This document shows positions 32,701-43,752 of a DNA stretch of 64,000 bases, piece by piece (positions within the stretch are counted from its first letter, which is position 1; every line of letters starts with the position of its first letter). Origin of the DNA: Primula veris (Eukaryota; Streptophyta; Magnoliopsida; Ericales; Primulaceae). The position numbers and the translations under genes were made by a program. Below the pieces are notes generated by a model that was given only the letters and a program-made list of their open reading frames with translations, made no database searches and was not told the DNA's origin. The stretch spans positions 17,356,135 to 17,420,134 of the forward strand of contig OY821742.1 of NCBI GenBank assembly GCA_963682055.1. The letters run 5' to 3'.

Positions 32701-34941
32701 AAGAAAAAGTGATGAGAATAATGAGATTGTAGAATGCTCGCCTAGTAGCGCAAGGCTTCTCTCACATCTTGGAATTGATTAGGAGATGGTTGATTTCCTC
32801 GTAATGGACGTTATAATGGTCCCCTACTTTATCAGTTTAGTAGTTTCCCAAAAACTGATTATGCAGCATGTAATTGTGGTCACTGTTTTATCTCTATGAG
32901 AATTTAGAGAAAGAGATATAGATGAAGGTCACTGTGTGACTTCATAATGCTTGAATCAAGTTGTTCCTGACCACGGAACACGATCTCAATTAAATGAGAC
33001 GTTCACTATATGGATTAATATAATCCGAGCGGATGTGGTATACCCGTCTAAGTGAGTACTTGATCAGCTTAGGATACTTAAACAAGTATTATGCCCTTGC
33101 GTGTTTTTATTATGTGATCCACTTTTGGATTTGCCTTCGAGATGAAGGATCTTGGGAAGAAACGGTAGTGACTCGGCCTGATGATCGAGTCCCGTAAAGA
33201 TTGAATCTATGTCCATGATTCAGACAACACCCAGAAGGTGTTATGACGTTTTAGTGAGGGGGAGCATCCTGATGTATGCTTATCACCCTATTGTGTGTAT
33301 CCTCACATATGCTTAGCACCCTGTTGCGTGCAAGTGAGAAAGAGCATCCTGACGTATGATTAGTTATCACTAGTTATTATTTCCGCACCCAGTTGTGTGC
33401 ATGTGAGGGGGAGCATGAATGGTTGCATGTGTACTCTTTTTGTCCTTAGTTCAAGGGTTTGTCCCACAGTGTTTACCATGACAAGGTTTTTAGCGAGACA
33501 CATTTCTAATTCCGTTCTCACTTATGATTGCCGAAATCAGGGGGAGTATTCAGTTGTATACTTCTAACCATCGTGCACTCTTTTGTCCTTAGAGTTTTGT
33601 CCCACATGGTTTTCTCTAACAAGGTTTTAATGAGGCACACCGTGTATGGTTATTTCTCCCGTTTTTACTGACAGTTATGCACTTTTTTGTCCTTCAACCA
33701 AGTTTTTTCCCACTGGGTTTTCTTGGCAAGGTTTTGATGAGGCACATATTTTCTAGTCAGTTCATTCACGCACTCAATGGCGTTTCGGCCCACTCCATTC
33801 GCCAACACTTTTTTTTGTCATATGATCCGGTTTTTGTCCCACATCGGGTTTTCCGGGCTTGAGGTTTTATGTGTTGACAATAGCAAATGCGACTCAACAA
33901 CTCATCAGAGTCTATGAAGACGAGGAAGCTTGCAGTATGTTTGGACACCCAAGGGGGAGTGTTGCGATACATTGTATGTGGTTGTCCATATTCATGTATC
34001 GGTTACATACATTGTGTATAACCTTTGAGTTTATGACTTATGGCTTTCTAGCTTCTCGCATATACATGTATCTTGTTCCACCCCTCTACTATATAAAGGG
34101 GTTGAACTCTTCATAGTTAAACATATATTCATACTTGAATAAGACGACTTTACTCTCTCTCCATACATATCTTGCTATGTCGATACTTTGCTAATAGTTG
34201 CCACACAACAAATACTACTACTATTTAGCCTATTTTAACTAAGACTTGGGTATTTGCAGCTTAAATATATACACATGACAGTATATATAATACTATCATA
34301 CAGTATTAATCTTCTTCTTTTTTGTAAATAGAAAAAAAAAAAAAGTGAAAAGACCTCAAAATTAACGGCAAGGCGAAAATCATCAACTTCTTTACGAAAC
34401 TTGATTAATTTTTAACTACATTGATTAATTTTCTTTCTTTAAATGGACTATTATTATGGTAAAAAAAAAAAAGCATCTCAATTAAATACTAAAGGAGCCC
34501 AATACCACACTCATTGGTCCTCAATAAAATTCTATTTTATTTTCTCTAATGGGAAACTAATAGTAATAGATGCATGCAGACCTACTTAAATATTACTACT
34601 TCCAGCTTAAATAATCTTTCTTTTTTTTTTACTAATTTAAGAATTGGCCAATTGGGTATTTGCAGCTTAAATATTACTACTTGAAACTAGTTTAACTAAG
34701 AATTTGGGTATTTGCAGCTTAAATATATACACTTGAGAGTATAAATAATACCATCATACAGTATCAAACTTTTTTTAAATAGAAAAAAAAAAGTGAAGTG
34801 AAAAAAGAATACCTCAAAATTAACGCCAATGCGAAAATCATTAACTTCTTTACGAAACTTGAGAAAAAGTTCAGTTGGAATCACATCAATCTTGCAAAAT
34901 TCGTCCCATGTTTTTTCTTCCCCGCTACTATTTTCCTCCAT
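23738..34941 (-). CDS. Conserved plant protein of unknown function, four exons, about 184 residues
   Basis: Exons on the minus strand: 34941-34813, 25230-25078, 24504-24329 and 23834-23738 (555 bases, stop TAA). All phases agree (0, 0, 2). Exon 1 starts MEENSSGEEKTWDEFCKIDV and ends in VNFE; exon 2 starts LYNAPINDIQ; exon 3 carries HATGWNWKITTCLGGDG and FDFRFGWRADYVLPEIS; exon 4 ends EASLDRIEAILTHAS. Alternating hydrophobic and polar residues with many aromatic residues suggest a beta-rich fold; no membrane helix or transit peptide is obvious. Introns are GT-AG, except the last, which has a GC donor (GCAAGT). Intron 1 is 9.6 kb because of inserted retroelements. I recognise it as a coherent gene but cannot name the family or function. 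The exon structure is read by eye and needs transcript support. Confidence 0.75.
25231..27456 (-). other. Intron 1 of the 184-residue gene, proximal part
   Basis: This is AT-rich intronic DNA without a gene. Short frames on the minus strand at 25558-25888 and 26132-26320 show no domain and no consistent splice sites. The block 27280-27420 is one of three diverged copies of a local duplication (others at about 27780-27930 and 34410-34530). Confidence 0.55.
27457..27770 (+). mobile_element. TRIM (terminal-repeat retrotransposon in miniature)
   Basis: A terminal repeat with GGAATTGTCCCACATC starts at 27457 and recurs from 27679 (TGTTAGAATTGTCCCACATC). Between them lie a primer-binding site close to the initiator tRNA-Met complement (TGGTATTAGAGTC, 27567-27579) and a polypurine tract (GAGTGAGGGGGAG) just before the second repeat. 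The internal domain is only about 110 bases and has no ORF. The second repeat is shortened near 27770. A purine tract also precedes the first repeat, hinting at an older tandem copy. Confidence 0.75.
27985..28235 (+). mobile_element. 5' LTR of copia-B
   Basis: This 251-bp LTR runs TGTTGTGATACATTG to GCCACACAACA, with a TATATAAA box at 28115-28122. It differs from the 3' LTR (33960-34210) at about six positions, all transitions (2.4 percent), so the insertion is older than the Sirevirus. The sequence after it (CGTTATCGGCACTT) is not the usual TGGTATCAGAGC primer site. Confidence 0.92.
28236..33959 (+). mobile_element. Copia-B internal region, decayed
   Basis: About 5.7 kb of decayed gag-pol lie between two LTRs. 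Gag-like text survives at 30085-30350 (start NCLPDINAL in one frame). An integrase-core segment at about 31370-31560 aligns with copia-C 48560-48796 (MVMVDA, then RLDNAEE there). A reverse transcriptase remnant lies at about 32720-33170, including FAFEMKDLGK at 33130-33160. Stops and frameshifts are dense, so no protein is made. The noncoding 3' part (33250-33959) carries repeated GAGGGGGAGCATCC motifs and the stem-loop array, then the polypurine tract AAGGGGGAG. It lies antisense within intron 1 of the 184-residue gene. Confidence 0.88.
33440..33860 (+). other. Stem-loop array in copia-B (four units)
   Basis: The units are built as in copia-A, with the core GTCCCACA..GGTTT or TTTTTCCCACTGGGTTTT. 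Stems: TCAAGG with CCATGA (one mismatch, about 33451-33481); TTAGAG 33589-33594 with CTCTAA 33614-33619; CCAAG 33698-33702 with CTTGG 33722-33726; CCGG 33837-33840 with CCGG near 33853. The second unit changed from the CTAGAG/CTCTAG of copia-A on both sides at once. Confidence 0.65.
33960..34210 (+). mobile_element. 3' LTR of copia-B
   Basis: This is the 251-bp partner of 27985-28235, with TATATAAA at 34090-34097. The five bases before the 5' LTR (AATAT) and after this LTR (AATAC) differ at one position and are probably the decayed target-site duplication. A related uninterrupted sequence (CTACTTAAATATTACTACTT) at about 34583-34603 resembles the empty site. Confidence 0.92.
34355..34404 (-). 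pseudogene. Duplicate of the 3' part of exon 1 (184-residue gene)
   Basis: Fifty bases on the minus strand encode FRKEVDDFRLAVNFE followed by a GT, matching the last 15 residues of exon 1 (34813-34941) with three changes. The surrounding 34240-34405 also matches 34700-34870. The rest of exon 1, including the start codon, is missing here, so this is a dead local duplicate. It lies inside intron 1, and its donor could in principle be spliced. Confidence 0.8.
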
Positions 34942-35036
34942 CTATTTATTTATTTATTTAATCACTTCACCTGAAAAATTAAATATAAAACTTTTCAAAC
35001 TATTTCAAAACGATGTCGTGTTGATTGTTGAATATG

Positions 35037-35074
<38 letters not shown>

Positions 35075-36559
35075 GCGTACAGAGGTTTCGGATATGGAGC
35101 TAATTGCCGCTGTCCGGCGCTATAATAATATTAATTACTGATGATAATTATATTTTACTTACATATATTTTATTTACTACCATGTACTGTAATATATATA
35201 TTTTTCATTTTGTACGTTTTTTTACTAATAAAAAGTTAATTTAATACCATTAATTGTCATGATCATTCAATTTAATACCCTTTTCGTCAATTGATCAACC
35301 AAAAGTGACGTGACAATGACTTTTTTTATATATGTAAATTTGTGACGTGACAATGACATCACCACCCTTACGTCGGTGATATTTTAACATTTTAGTACCA
35401 TTTAGAATACATTTTTTTCAATTTAGTACTATCAACTATCAAAATTAGTTAAGTAGTTGACGAATAGCGTATTAAATTAAGTGATTTTGATAATATAAGT
35501 TATTAAATTGCATTTCTCATAGTATAATGCACTAAATTGAAAAATGTGTATTATATAGGGTTATACTGCTTAAAATTGAGCATCAATGTCTTTTACTTCT
35601 AGAAAAATAATCATTTCTTTGTTGCGTAGGTTCAAATAAAACATACTAACATAATCATTTCTATGCTTAATGATGTGATATATTTGTTATTAATAACATT
35701 ATCAATTTAACTAAAATAAAAATATGATTTTTGTAAAAAGTAATAATGTTATGAAATAAATGAATCAATATGTTTATTAAATACAACTTGAATTTGGAAA
35801 TCTATTTAATGGTTAAACAATGTGCATTGAAGTCGTTAATGAGCTTCGTCGTTGCTGAACTCCACCACCGTCGCTGCAATCCATTCTGTCTCTCTCATCA
35901 TTGTAACAGTGACCGATCACGGTTGTCGACAACTCTAGTTTTAACGAAGGTGGATGGACGCGATGATTTTAGTGTCAGTGAGTCGGTGGTTTTAAGAAGA
36001 CAAAATGTGAAAATTTGATAAAATCCGTTATTCACATAATAAAATCATTATTTTTATTCACGTTATTGTTATTGGATCTGAAGTTATGAGATGAAAACAT
36101 AATTAACCATCATCTTTCAAAACAATTACAATTTTGACCATATGGTGTTTTTAAAATCACTATAAACAATTTTTAAATAACTACTGTATATACTGTTTTC
36201 AAATGACCACATGCTATTTTCAAATATCATACAGTATTTCAAAGTTATCATAAGTTGTTCTAAAATGACCCTAGACTAATTAGTTATAACCATACACTAT
36301 TTTAAAATTAGCGTCTGTTGTAGAATGATCATAGAATGTCTTAAATTCTAAACCTTTAATTTACCATTTCATTTATTTTTATTTTATTAAAGGGTTTTAG
36401 GGTTTAAGAGTTTTAATACCCAAACCCACATTTTCCCCTCTTTTACTCTTTTTCCCCAATCTACAAAACACTAACTTTCTCCCTCTTTTCAATTACTTAA
36501 TTTAAAATAAAAATCACAATCTTTTATTCTTTTTCTTAATTTTCAACCCTTGAAAAATA
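34942..36559. other. Divergent intergenic region between the 184-residue gene and SUV3
   Basis: The region runs upstream of both the minus-strand gene (start 34941) and the plus-strand helicase gene (start 36560), so it should hold both promoters. A (TA)n(GA)n microsatellite lies at 35037-35074. A pyrimidine-rich leader at 36420-36500 precedes SUV3. Loose repeats of TTTTCAAATGACCA type occur at 36120-36330. An 82-codon frame at 35770-36018 has no recognisable domain. Confidence 0.6.
35037..35074 (+). repeat. TA/GA compound microsatellite
   Basis: A run of about 7 AT repeats is followed directly by 12 AG repeats, roughly 100 bases upstream of the start of the minus-strand gene. GA repeats near starts are common in plant promoters. 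A regulatory role is only a possibility. Confidence 0.9.
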
Positions 36560-39500
36560 ATGGGTAGAAGCCAATTTTCTCATCTGATGCGTACATATGC
36601 ATCAAAATCCAATCTTTCTAGGGTTAGGGTTTTCTCAAATCAATCCACAAATTATCGAATTAGTCCCTTTTTCGATAAATTCACTAATCGGGTAGTTTCG
36701 AATCCGCTTATCGAACGGTTTTATTTAAATTTTAATACCCATTTCTATACTACCGAAGTTGAAGATAAAGATAATATCCCCAAATCTGTAGCTTTAGAAA
36801 ATGGAGTTAATGAGGTTGAAATAGGCAAAGAAAAGGGTAAAGATTATACATACGTAGGTGCACGGGACCCGGTGGAAATGTATACGGAGCTTCGTGATGG
36901 TTTGGGCGAGTCGAAATTAAATAGGGACGATTGGGATTATTTAAATGAAATTTTTCGTTGTTTTTCGAAGTCGGGATGGGCCTCGAACCAGGCTTTAGCT
37001 GTTTATATAGGTGCGTCTTTTTTCCCTACTGCAGCCCAGAAATTTCGTAGCTTTTTTCTCGAAAAATGCAATAATGAGATGGCGAAACACTTGGTCTCGC
37101 TCGGCCCTGGGGATAAAGCAGATAGATTTATTTTTCCTATTTTTGCTGAATTTTGTTTAGAGGAGTTTCAAGATGAAATGAAACGGTTTAGGGGTATGAT
37201 TGAGTCGGCGGATTTGACACAGCCACACACTTGGTTCCCTTTTGCTAGAGCGATGAAACGTAAGATTATTTACCATTGTGGCCCTACTAATAGTGGGAAA
37301 ACGTATAACGCTTTGCAGAGGTTTATGGAAGCTAAAAAGGGTATCTATTGTAGTCCGCTTAGGCTATTAGCTATGGAGGTTTTTGATAAAGTGAACGCGA
37401 CGGGTGTTTATTGTAGTCTTCTAACTGGGCAAGAGAAAAAGCATGTCCCTTTTTCGGAACATGTTGCTTGTACGGTGGAAATGGTGTCTACCGAAGAAAT
37501 GTATGACGTGGCGGTTATTGATGAGATACAAATGATGTCAGATTTGTATAGAGGATACGCGTGGACTAGAGCTTTGCTAGGGGTACAAGCCGATGAGATT
37601 CACTTGTGTGGCGACCCTAGTGTGTTAAATATTGTTCGGAAAATTTGTTCGGAAACTGGTGATGAGCTTTATGAGAATCACTACGAGAGGTTTAAACAGT
37701 TGGTTGTTGAGGCTAAGACCCTGTTGGGCGATCTTAAGAACGTTAGATCAGGTGACTGTGTCGTTGCTTTTTCGAGGAGAGAGATTTTTGAGGTGAAGTT
37801 AGCTATTGAGAAAAACACGAGTCACCGATGTTGCGTTATTTATGGTGCATTGCCACCGGAGACACGTAGGCAACAAGCTAATTTGTTTAACTCTCAAGAT
37901 AACGAGTTTGATGTGTTGGTTGCGAGTGATGCGGTTGGTATGGGGTTAAATTTAAACATTAGACGGGTTGTTTTTTATACTCTTTCGAAATATAATGGTG
38001 ATAAAATCGTTCCTGTGCCGCCATCTCAAGTTAAGCAGATTGCGGGACGAGCTGGCCGTAGAGGTAGTATTTACCCTGATGGGCTAACTACTACTATGCA
38101 TTTAGATGATTTAGAATATCTAATCGAGTGTTTGAAAAAGCCTTTCGATGATGTCAAGCAAGTTGGGCTTTTTCCGTTTTTCGAGCAGGTTGAATTATTT
38201 GCTGGGCAAATTCCAAATATTACGTTTCCTCAATTACTCCAAAAATTCAAAGAAAATTGCCGTTTGGACGGGTCGTACTTTTTGTGTCAACATGAGCATA
38301 TAAGGAAGGTTGCTAATATGTTGGATAAAATTGAAGCCTTAACTTTAAAAGATCGTTTTAACTTCTGTTTTGCACCGGTTAATATCAGAGATCCAAAAGC
38401 TATGTATCATCTACTTAGATACGCTTCTTCGTATGCACAAAACTTGCCCGTTAATATTGCTATGGGAATACCCAAATGTTCGGCTAAGAATGACTCTGAA
38501 TTGTTGGATCTTGAGACAAAACACCAGGTTTTGTCAATGTATCTATGGTTATCTCAGCACTTTACAGAGGAGACATTTCCTTATGTGAAAAAAGCTGAGG
38601 CAATGGCAACAGATATTGCCGATTTATTAGGTAAATCTCTTATTAAAGCTAATTGGAAACCGGAATCGAGGGGACAGGGAAAATTGGATAATCAGGAGAA
38701 GAAAGATGGGTATGAAAGGCCAAGGTCGATTGTTCAGAATAAAATGAGGTAAGATTTGCTTACTAGTTATATAATTCGTTTCCTTGACTTCTTTATGTTA
38801 AAAGAAAATATTACAATTTACATCTCTGTAGTCCCACCAATTACAGTTTAACAGCTTACACACCGTAGCAATTTGCAGATATTAATTGTAGGAATCTACT
38901 GAAATGTAACTTTTCAGAATATATGGGGTAATTTGATACACATTTCAAAATATAGGACCTAATTTGAATTTTCCACTATCTGGAGTCTTTTCTGCGTCGA
39001 TATGTTTCGATTCCAAGTCTCTGTGTATGTTTGTATATAATTGTTTATATATGTATATATATGTTGGATTATAGTATTTATAATGATGATTCAAGCTAGA
39101 GTCTGTTCTACGTCTATACGTTTCGATTCCGAATCTGCTTTTCCTGCTGTGTGTATGTCTATATACATGCTTATACATGTATGTGTGTGTGTGTATATAT
39201 ATGTATAACTATTATAGTATTGTAATGATGATGCAAGTTGGAGTCTGTTCTGCGTGTATATGTATCGATTTCAAGGGTTGAGTTTAATAGCAACCCTGAG
39301 GAAGCGATAGAGGTATTTGTGGATGGGTACACAGTGAAGATCCCAAATGGGATGACTGTTTTACAGGCGTGCGAGGTAGCTATTGTGGGTTTTTCGAGGT
39401 TTTGTTACCATAATAAGTTGTCTATTGCAGGGTATTGTAGGATGTGCTTGGTTGAGGTCGAGAAGAGTCCTATGCCTGTTGCTTCCTGTGCCATGCCTGC

Positions 39501-42080
39501 CCTTCTCGGTATTCTATCTATTTTTTATTAGTAAAAGTAAAACATAAAAAAACAAATCAATTTCTTATCATCAGATCCAATCCGAGAACAATTGCGTAAG
39601 CGTGATTAAGTGTCATAAATTTAGTACCTGATGGGAGAGAGGGAGGGAGAAATTGAGGATGCACCAGTTTTGGGTGGTTTTTTCTTTCTTTTCAACGGCA
39701 AAAAGCAGTTTCTTCTATTTTGAAATATAAATTTTATTAAGATATACTGGCATCCATGTAATTACTTTAATAAGGAAGGGTTTTTTGGGAACATTAAGTT
39801 AGCCTCATAAGGGGTACTTCAGATAAACTAATATTATAGAAGATATGTTAAATTATGGTATTTTAATGAATGATGCAAATTAGAGTCTGTTCCGCGTCTA
39901 TGCGCATCAATTTCAAACGTATTATGCCTGCAGCTGTTCTTCCTTCTATGTATTTGTTATATGTATATATTAATATACATGTTTAGTTATATTATTATCA
40001 TGATATGATGTATATAAGCATGTATATATAAATATATTATTGGTCGAAAAGAACCCTAAGCCTGTCGCTTCCTGCACCATGTCTGCCCTTCCCGGTATCG
40101 TATCTATCTTATATATATGTGTATATATTTTTTGGATTATAGTTTTGTAATGAATGTACGTATCAGTTTTGAATCTATTATGCCTGCAGCTGTTCTTCCC
40201 GATATCTATACATTTATATATTTGTTGGATTATGTATTCTAATGAATGATGTGCATATGAGAGTCTATTCTGCGAATATTGACCAACACTCAAGGGGTGA
40301 TTTGTGAGTTTTGCTTTTCGACCTTTATGTAGATTGGTTGATGTTCACCTGAACTGACGGAAGAAAATTCAGAAATGGTTATTCATTTAGGGCTTGTGTG
40401 TAGCTTAAATAGAAAAGGTGGCCTGTTTGTGGTTGAGAAAAATTAGAGTTTGTCTATTTTAAAACGTTTAGCTTCTTCAGATAGAGAAAAAACACCCACA
40501 TTCATGCAAATTTTAAGCTGGCCAACTTAAAATACCGCCTGATTAAAACCAACCAATAAATGTATACGGTCTGGTCTATATATGCCCTTCGTGGCGTTTT
40601 CTTGAATAACCTGATTAAAACCATATTTGGTTTTTCGATTAGTCAGTAACAACGAGATACAAATATTTAGGTAGCAGGTCAACACTGCTCCTTCAATTTA
40701 AAAATTGAGACTAATGTATTATAAGCTAAAATGTAAACTGTAATAGCCTGGCTCTGATTCTGCCCCCTAGAAGAATACTATCTCATATCTGCATTTCATT
40801 GACCCTTCCAAAGGAGTTTCTAGTTCCACTGATGACAGTTGAGTGTCATTTTTCACTTGGAAGTACGTTCTAAGAAAATTAATGGGTCCTTATGTTGATA
40901 AGCTCAAAGTGATTGAATTGCGTCATATGTTTTTGATGTCTGATTATTTTCTTCGACGATAGTCCTTATTTTCTTTGTCCTTTGGTACTAGTCAGAAAAC
41001 ACCTCTATCCCTGTGGTTGAAAGTTTAATAGATTAATTTACTCTTGGTGGTTAAGTTTTGTAAAAGGTGCAATTATTACTTTATACACTATTGTCCATGT
41101 TTTTTTGTAAGTATATTTTTTCCTTACTTTTAGTTCGAGTATATAAGTCTGTTTTTGACATCCTCTGAAGGAATATACATTATATCGGAGTAAATATTTT
41201 ACCTCCACCAAAAAATCTAAAGCAAATAATATGCCCATTCCTATTTTTGTTTTTCACAACTTTTATAAAGGTAAAACTTGTGTTATATGATGAAGATTGA
41301 AGAATGATATAATGAATGAAATTCTAACGCATCGTTATAATTACGAATAAGCATCATCAAACAATTGTGTTACTTTTATTTTTTCTGCATCAAGGTTATG
41401 TAGTTTGTGAGATAAACCCTTTTCTATTATAGTTATGTTTTGTGCTGCCTATTTTTCTTTACTTTTGAATGAACAGTTCTTTTATTCAGCTTAGTCTTAC
41501 TCTTGGTCTATCCAGAACTCAGTGGTAATTGAAGTTGGAGATTTATCAAATTTTGAATTCCAGCAAGAAAAAAACTTGTCTCAATGAACACGGCCGTTTA
41601 CATAAGTAAAAAAAAAAGTAAGGATTATTTGAAAAGGTTACTTTTTTGATGAATGAGAAATTAGCTAAGTTGAGATCTGAATTTAAGAAAGATAGAGTGA
41701 ATTTGAAAGTTTAAATTGAAAGCCAAATTTGTCTAAGCTGTTTAAACAAGTATTATGCGGTGAATTCATTAACGAAATGCACTTTCCAGAATGAAGACTA
41801 TGTTGGATGGACAATTCATTCTTTATTTACCATGTTTTTGAGTTCCCTATATCTGCTGCACACTCTTATACTTGCAACTTTTTAGTTTTTAAGATTTTTC
41901 CTCTCTTTATTTTTGATGTTCTGATACAAATGTTTGTATACTTAGTGAAGAACTGGCCCGTATTAATTTGTTTACCGGATGAGTATGTCGCTATATGAAA
42001 TGCCAGCTAATCACATTTTTTTCCATTGCAGAAAGAAAATTGCGAGTTCTGTTGCACCTCGGAAAGAAGTCACAACCTGA
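36560..42080 (+). CDS. SUV3: ATP-dependent RNA helicase SUV3-like, mitochondrial
   Basis: Main exon 36560-38748, then probably a short last exon 42032-42080, giving 745 residues. If the intron is read through, the frame stops at 38750-38752 (730 residues). Residues 1-50 are rich in Arg/Ser with few acids, fitting a mitochondrial targeting peptide. Helicase motif I (GPTNSGKT) is near residue 241, the DEIQ box near 321, and motif VI ([11 protein letters not shown]) near 493. The SUV3 C-terminal region lies near 570-690 ([13 protein letters not shown]). SUV3 unwinds RNA and works in mitochondrial RNA turnover. Donor AG|GTAAGA at 38749 and acceptor TTGCAG at 42031 join in frame. The 3.3 kb intron holds complex I gene fragments. 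A 3' UTR intron may begin at 42093. Confidence 0.93.
39276..39508 (+). pseudogene. Fragment of complex I 75-kDa subunit gene (NDUFS1-like)
   Basis: The frame reads [20 protein letters not shown], then a Cys-containing stretch ([23 protein letters not shown]), and ends CAMPALL before a GT. This is the N-terminal [2Fe-2S] ferredoxin-like region of NADH dehydrogenase subunit 1 (75 kDa), preceded by a plausible acceptor (TTTCAAG). The segment between CEVA and RFCYH is altered, and the conserved residue before CRMC reads Tyr where Asn is usual. The rest of the gene is absent. It is a fragment lying in sense within the SUV3 intron. Confidence 0.88.
40041..40094 (+). pseudogene. Second short NDUFS1-like fragment
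   Basis: Positions 40043-40094 encode [11 protein letters not shown] followed by TMSALPG and a GT, matching the end of the fragment at 39276-39508. At some residues it is closer to the usual family sequence. It is too short to function and marks the second copy of the duplicated piece. Confidence 0.75.
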
Positions 42081-43554
42081 TGCCTTACAAAGGTATTTAT
42101 AATTTTGTATGTTCTTAATTTTTTATTTTCAATTTTATTCACTATGCTTCAGTCTGTAGATTGTAGTGCTTTTTTATTGTATACGTAAAAAAATATGGTT
42201 GATTATCCTTCCTTCGTTTTTTTTGTATGTAGATGTTATCATCATTACAAACTCCTTCTTGTATCATTGTCCACGACAAGATATTTTTTCCAAATAGAAG
42301 TCAAGATTGTCCAAAATCAAGTGAACTCAACACCAGACCTTTTCTACTGGTATAATGATTTCCCATTATCCTTTCCTTTTGTATCGCTCAATCACATCTA
42401 GCTTGTCCCTTCACTATTTCTTCATGTATTGGATATTGTTGTTATTTATCTGGAAATTTATATAATGCATGAAAAAGCAATGAGCCATAGCCTTCCTAGT
42501 TTCAAATTTCGGAAATCCCTCCTAGTAAGCAATTTCTTCTATCTAGTCCAATTTTATGGCCATAGCTAAAAGCAAGCTGTTAAGCATGGTTTTCATATGT
42601 TTTAAACTGTTTTAACAATAAATTGTGATGAGTATTGTGTTTCACCGAGTCTTCATAATTCTTGAACCTCAAATGTTTACTTTTTACCTCATACTACGAC
42701 TGTTGTTATTTTTGCTTCATAGGAATTGGACTGTCTACAAAAGGAACAGTGCATGTGTTGATGCATCTGGTGGCTTAATTTAGAAGCCAGAGTTTCGTTA
42801 AAATGTTTCTTTTACAATGATAGAAGAGTGTATGGGAGAGAGGTAGAAAAAGAGAATCCAATAAAGCATGAGATTAAAGCTGGAACCACGATGTTTCTGA
42901 AAGAAGTATTTTCGATCTGAAGTGACCGACACAGTAATTATAGTTCTATAAGTTTTGTTGTATTATATTAGTCAGGCTGAGAGAAATTTATAATTCTCCG
43001 TTCCCCATGGTGAAACTGGGATCATGCAGCACTTAGTTATCATACATGGTCTATAAACTTGAACTAAAATAATGTAAAAAGAAAATTCGGTTGTATAGTT
43101 CACTCTCAATATGGAGGAGTCTGAATAACTTTACGAGCAATCAAACTTTGGAATAATATCGTCAATAAAAAAATTTCATGAGAAAGTTTAGACTAATATT
43201 AGAGTTATAAATGACCAAACTTGTAGAGAATCATAAGATTTAGCTAGATTTTATAGTGAGTTAATAAATGTAACTATTTAAAAATGTTAACTAATAAATA
43301 TATTAGAATTTTAAGCGGAGACATTTAGAAGTATCAAAATTTTATACCTTTTAAAGTTTTAAGGTAAAAAAATAAAATTAAGTATAGGTAATTTATGCTT
43401 AGTTTTGAGATATGGTTATGACTGATGAACTGTATACTTGGAATTACGAAAATCATCTAAAGTTTTTGAATGTTTTCGATCAACATAATGATGGCCATAT
43501 AGATGTTTACCTAGCAAATCATTTTCTAGACTTCCATTATCAATTCATTTTTCT
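42081..43554 (+). other. Probable SUV3 3' UTR and downstream DNA
   Basis: An exon-like end AAAG|GTATTT at 42092 and an acceptor-like TTCATAG before 42722 suggest a spliced 3' UTR, with the last exon from about 42722. Beyond about 43050 the DNA is AT-rich with no gene seen. Transcript ends cannot be fixed from the sequence. Confidence 0.4.
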
Positions 43555-43752
43555 ATGAGAATACTCAATGAATTAAAGGTGGCATCCATTATACCTTTTG
43601 CCCCCGTTCTAACTGTCCCCGTCCCAACCGACCCCCAAAAAATGCATCGCTTGTGGCCTGGTGACGAAATCAAAGAGTTTCACGCTCTTGTAAAAGCGTA
43701 CGATAAGGTCGTCCCCAAAGCGTTGAAAAAACCGAACATAAGTGGAGATTGA
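43555..43752 (+). CDS. Small hypothetical ORF, 65 codons
   Basis: This frame (MRILNELKVA to KALKKPNISGD) has a less AT-biased, protein-like composition (WPGDEIKEFHALVKAYDKVV) than its surroundings. A second frame follows (MASKMRVQ at 43770). I do not recognise it. It may be an exon of an unknown gene or a gene fragment. No splice partner is evident. Confidence 0.25.
   Translation: MRILNELKVASIIPFAPVLTVPVPTDPQKMHRLWPGDEIKEFHALVKAYDKVVPKALKKPNISGD

Larger units (their letters stand above)
38980..40275 (+). repeat. Five dispersed copies of a GAGTCTGTTCTGCGT unit in the SUV3 intron
   Basis: Units beginning GAGTC(T)GTTCTRCGT and continuing into an ATATGTWTCGATTYC motif start near 38983, 39099, 39241, 39884 and 40261. 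TATA-rich spacers and a TATTATGCCTGCAGCTGTTC motif (39920 and 40180) accompany some of them. The complex I gene fragments sit in two of the units, so a piece of that gene was copied and multiplied here. Confidence 0.75.

Noticed and set aside
35770..36018. 82-codon frame upstream of SUV3
   Set aside because: It has no domain, no splice partner and a composition like its surroundings; it is probably chance.
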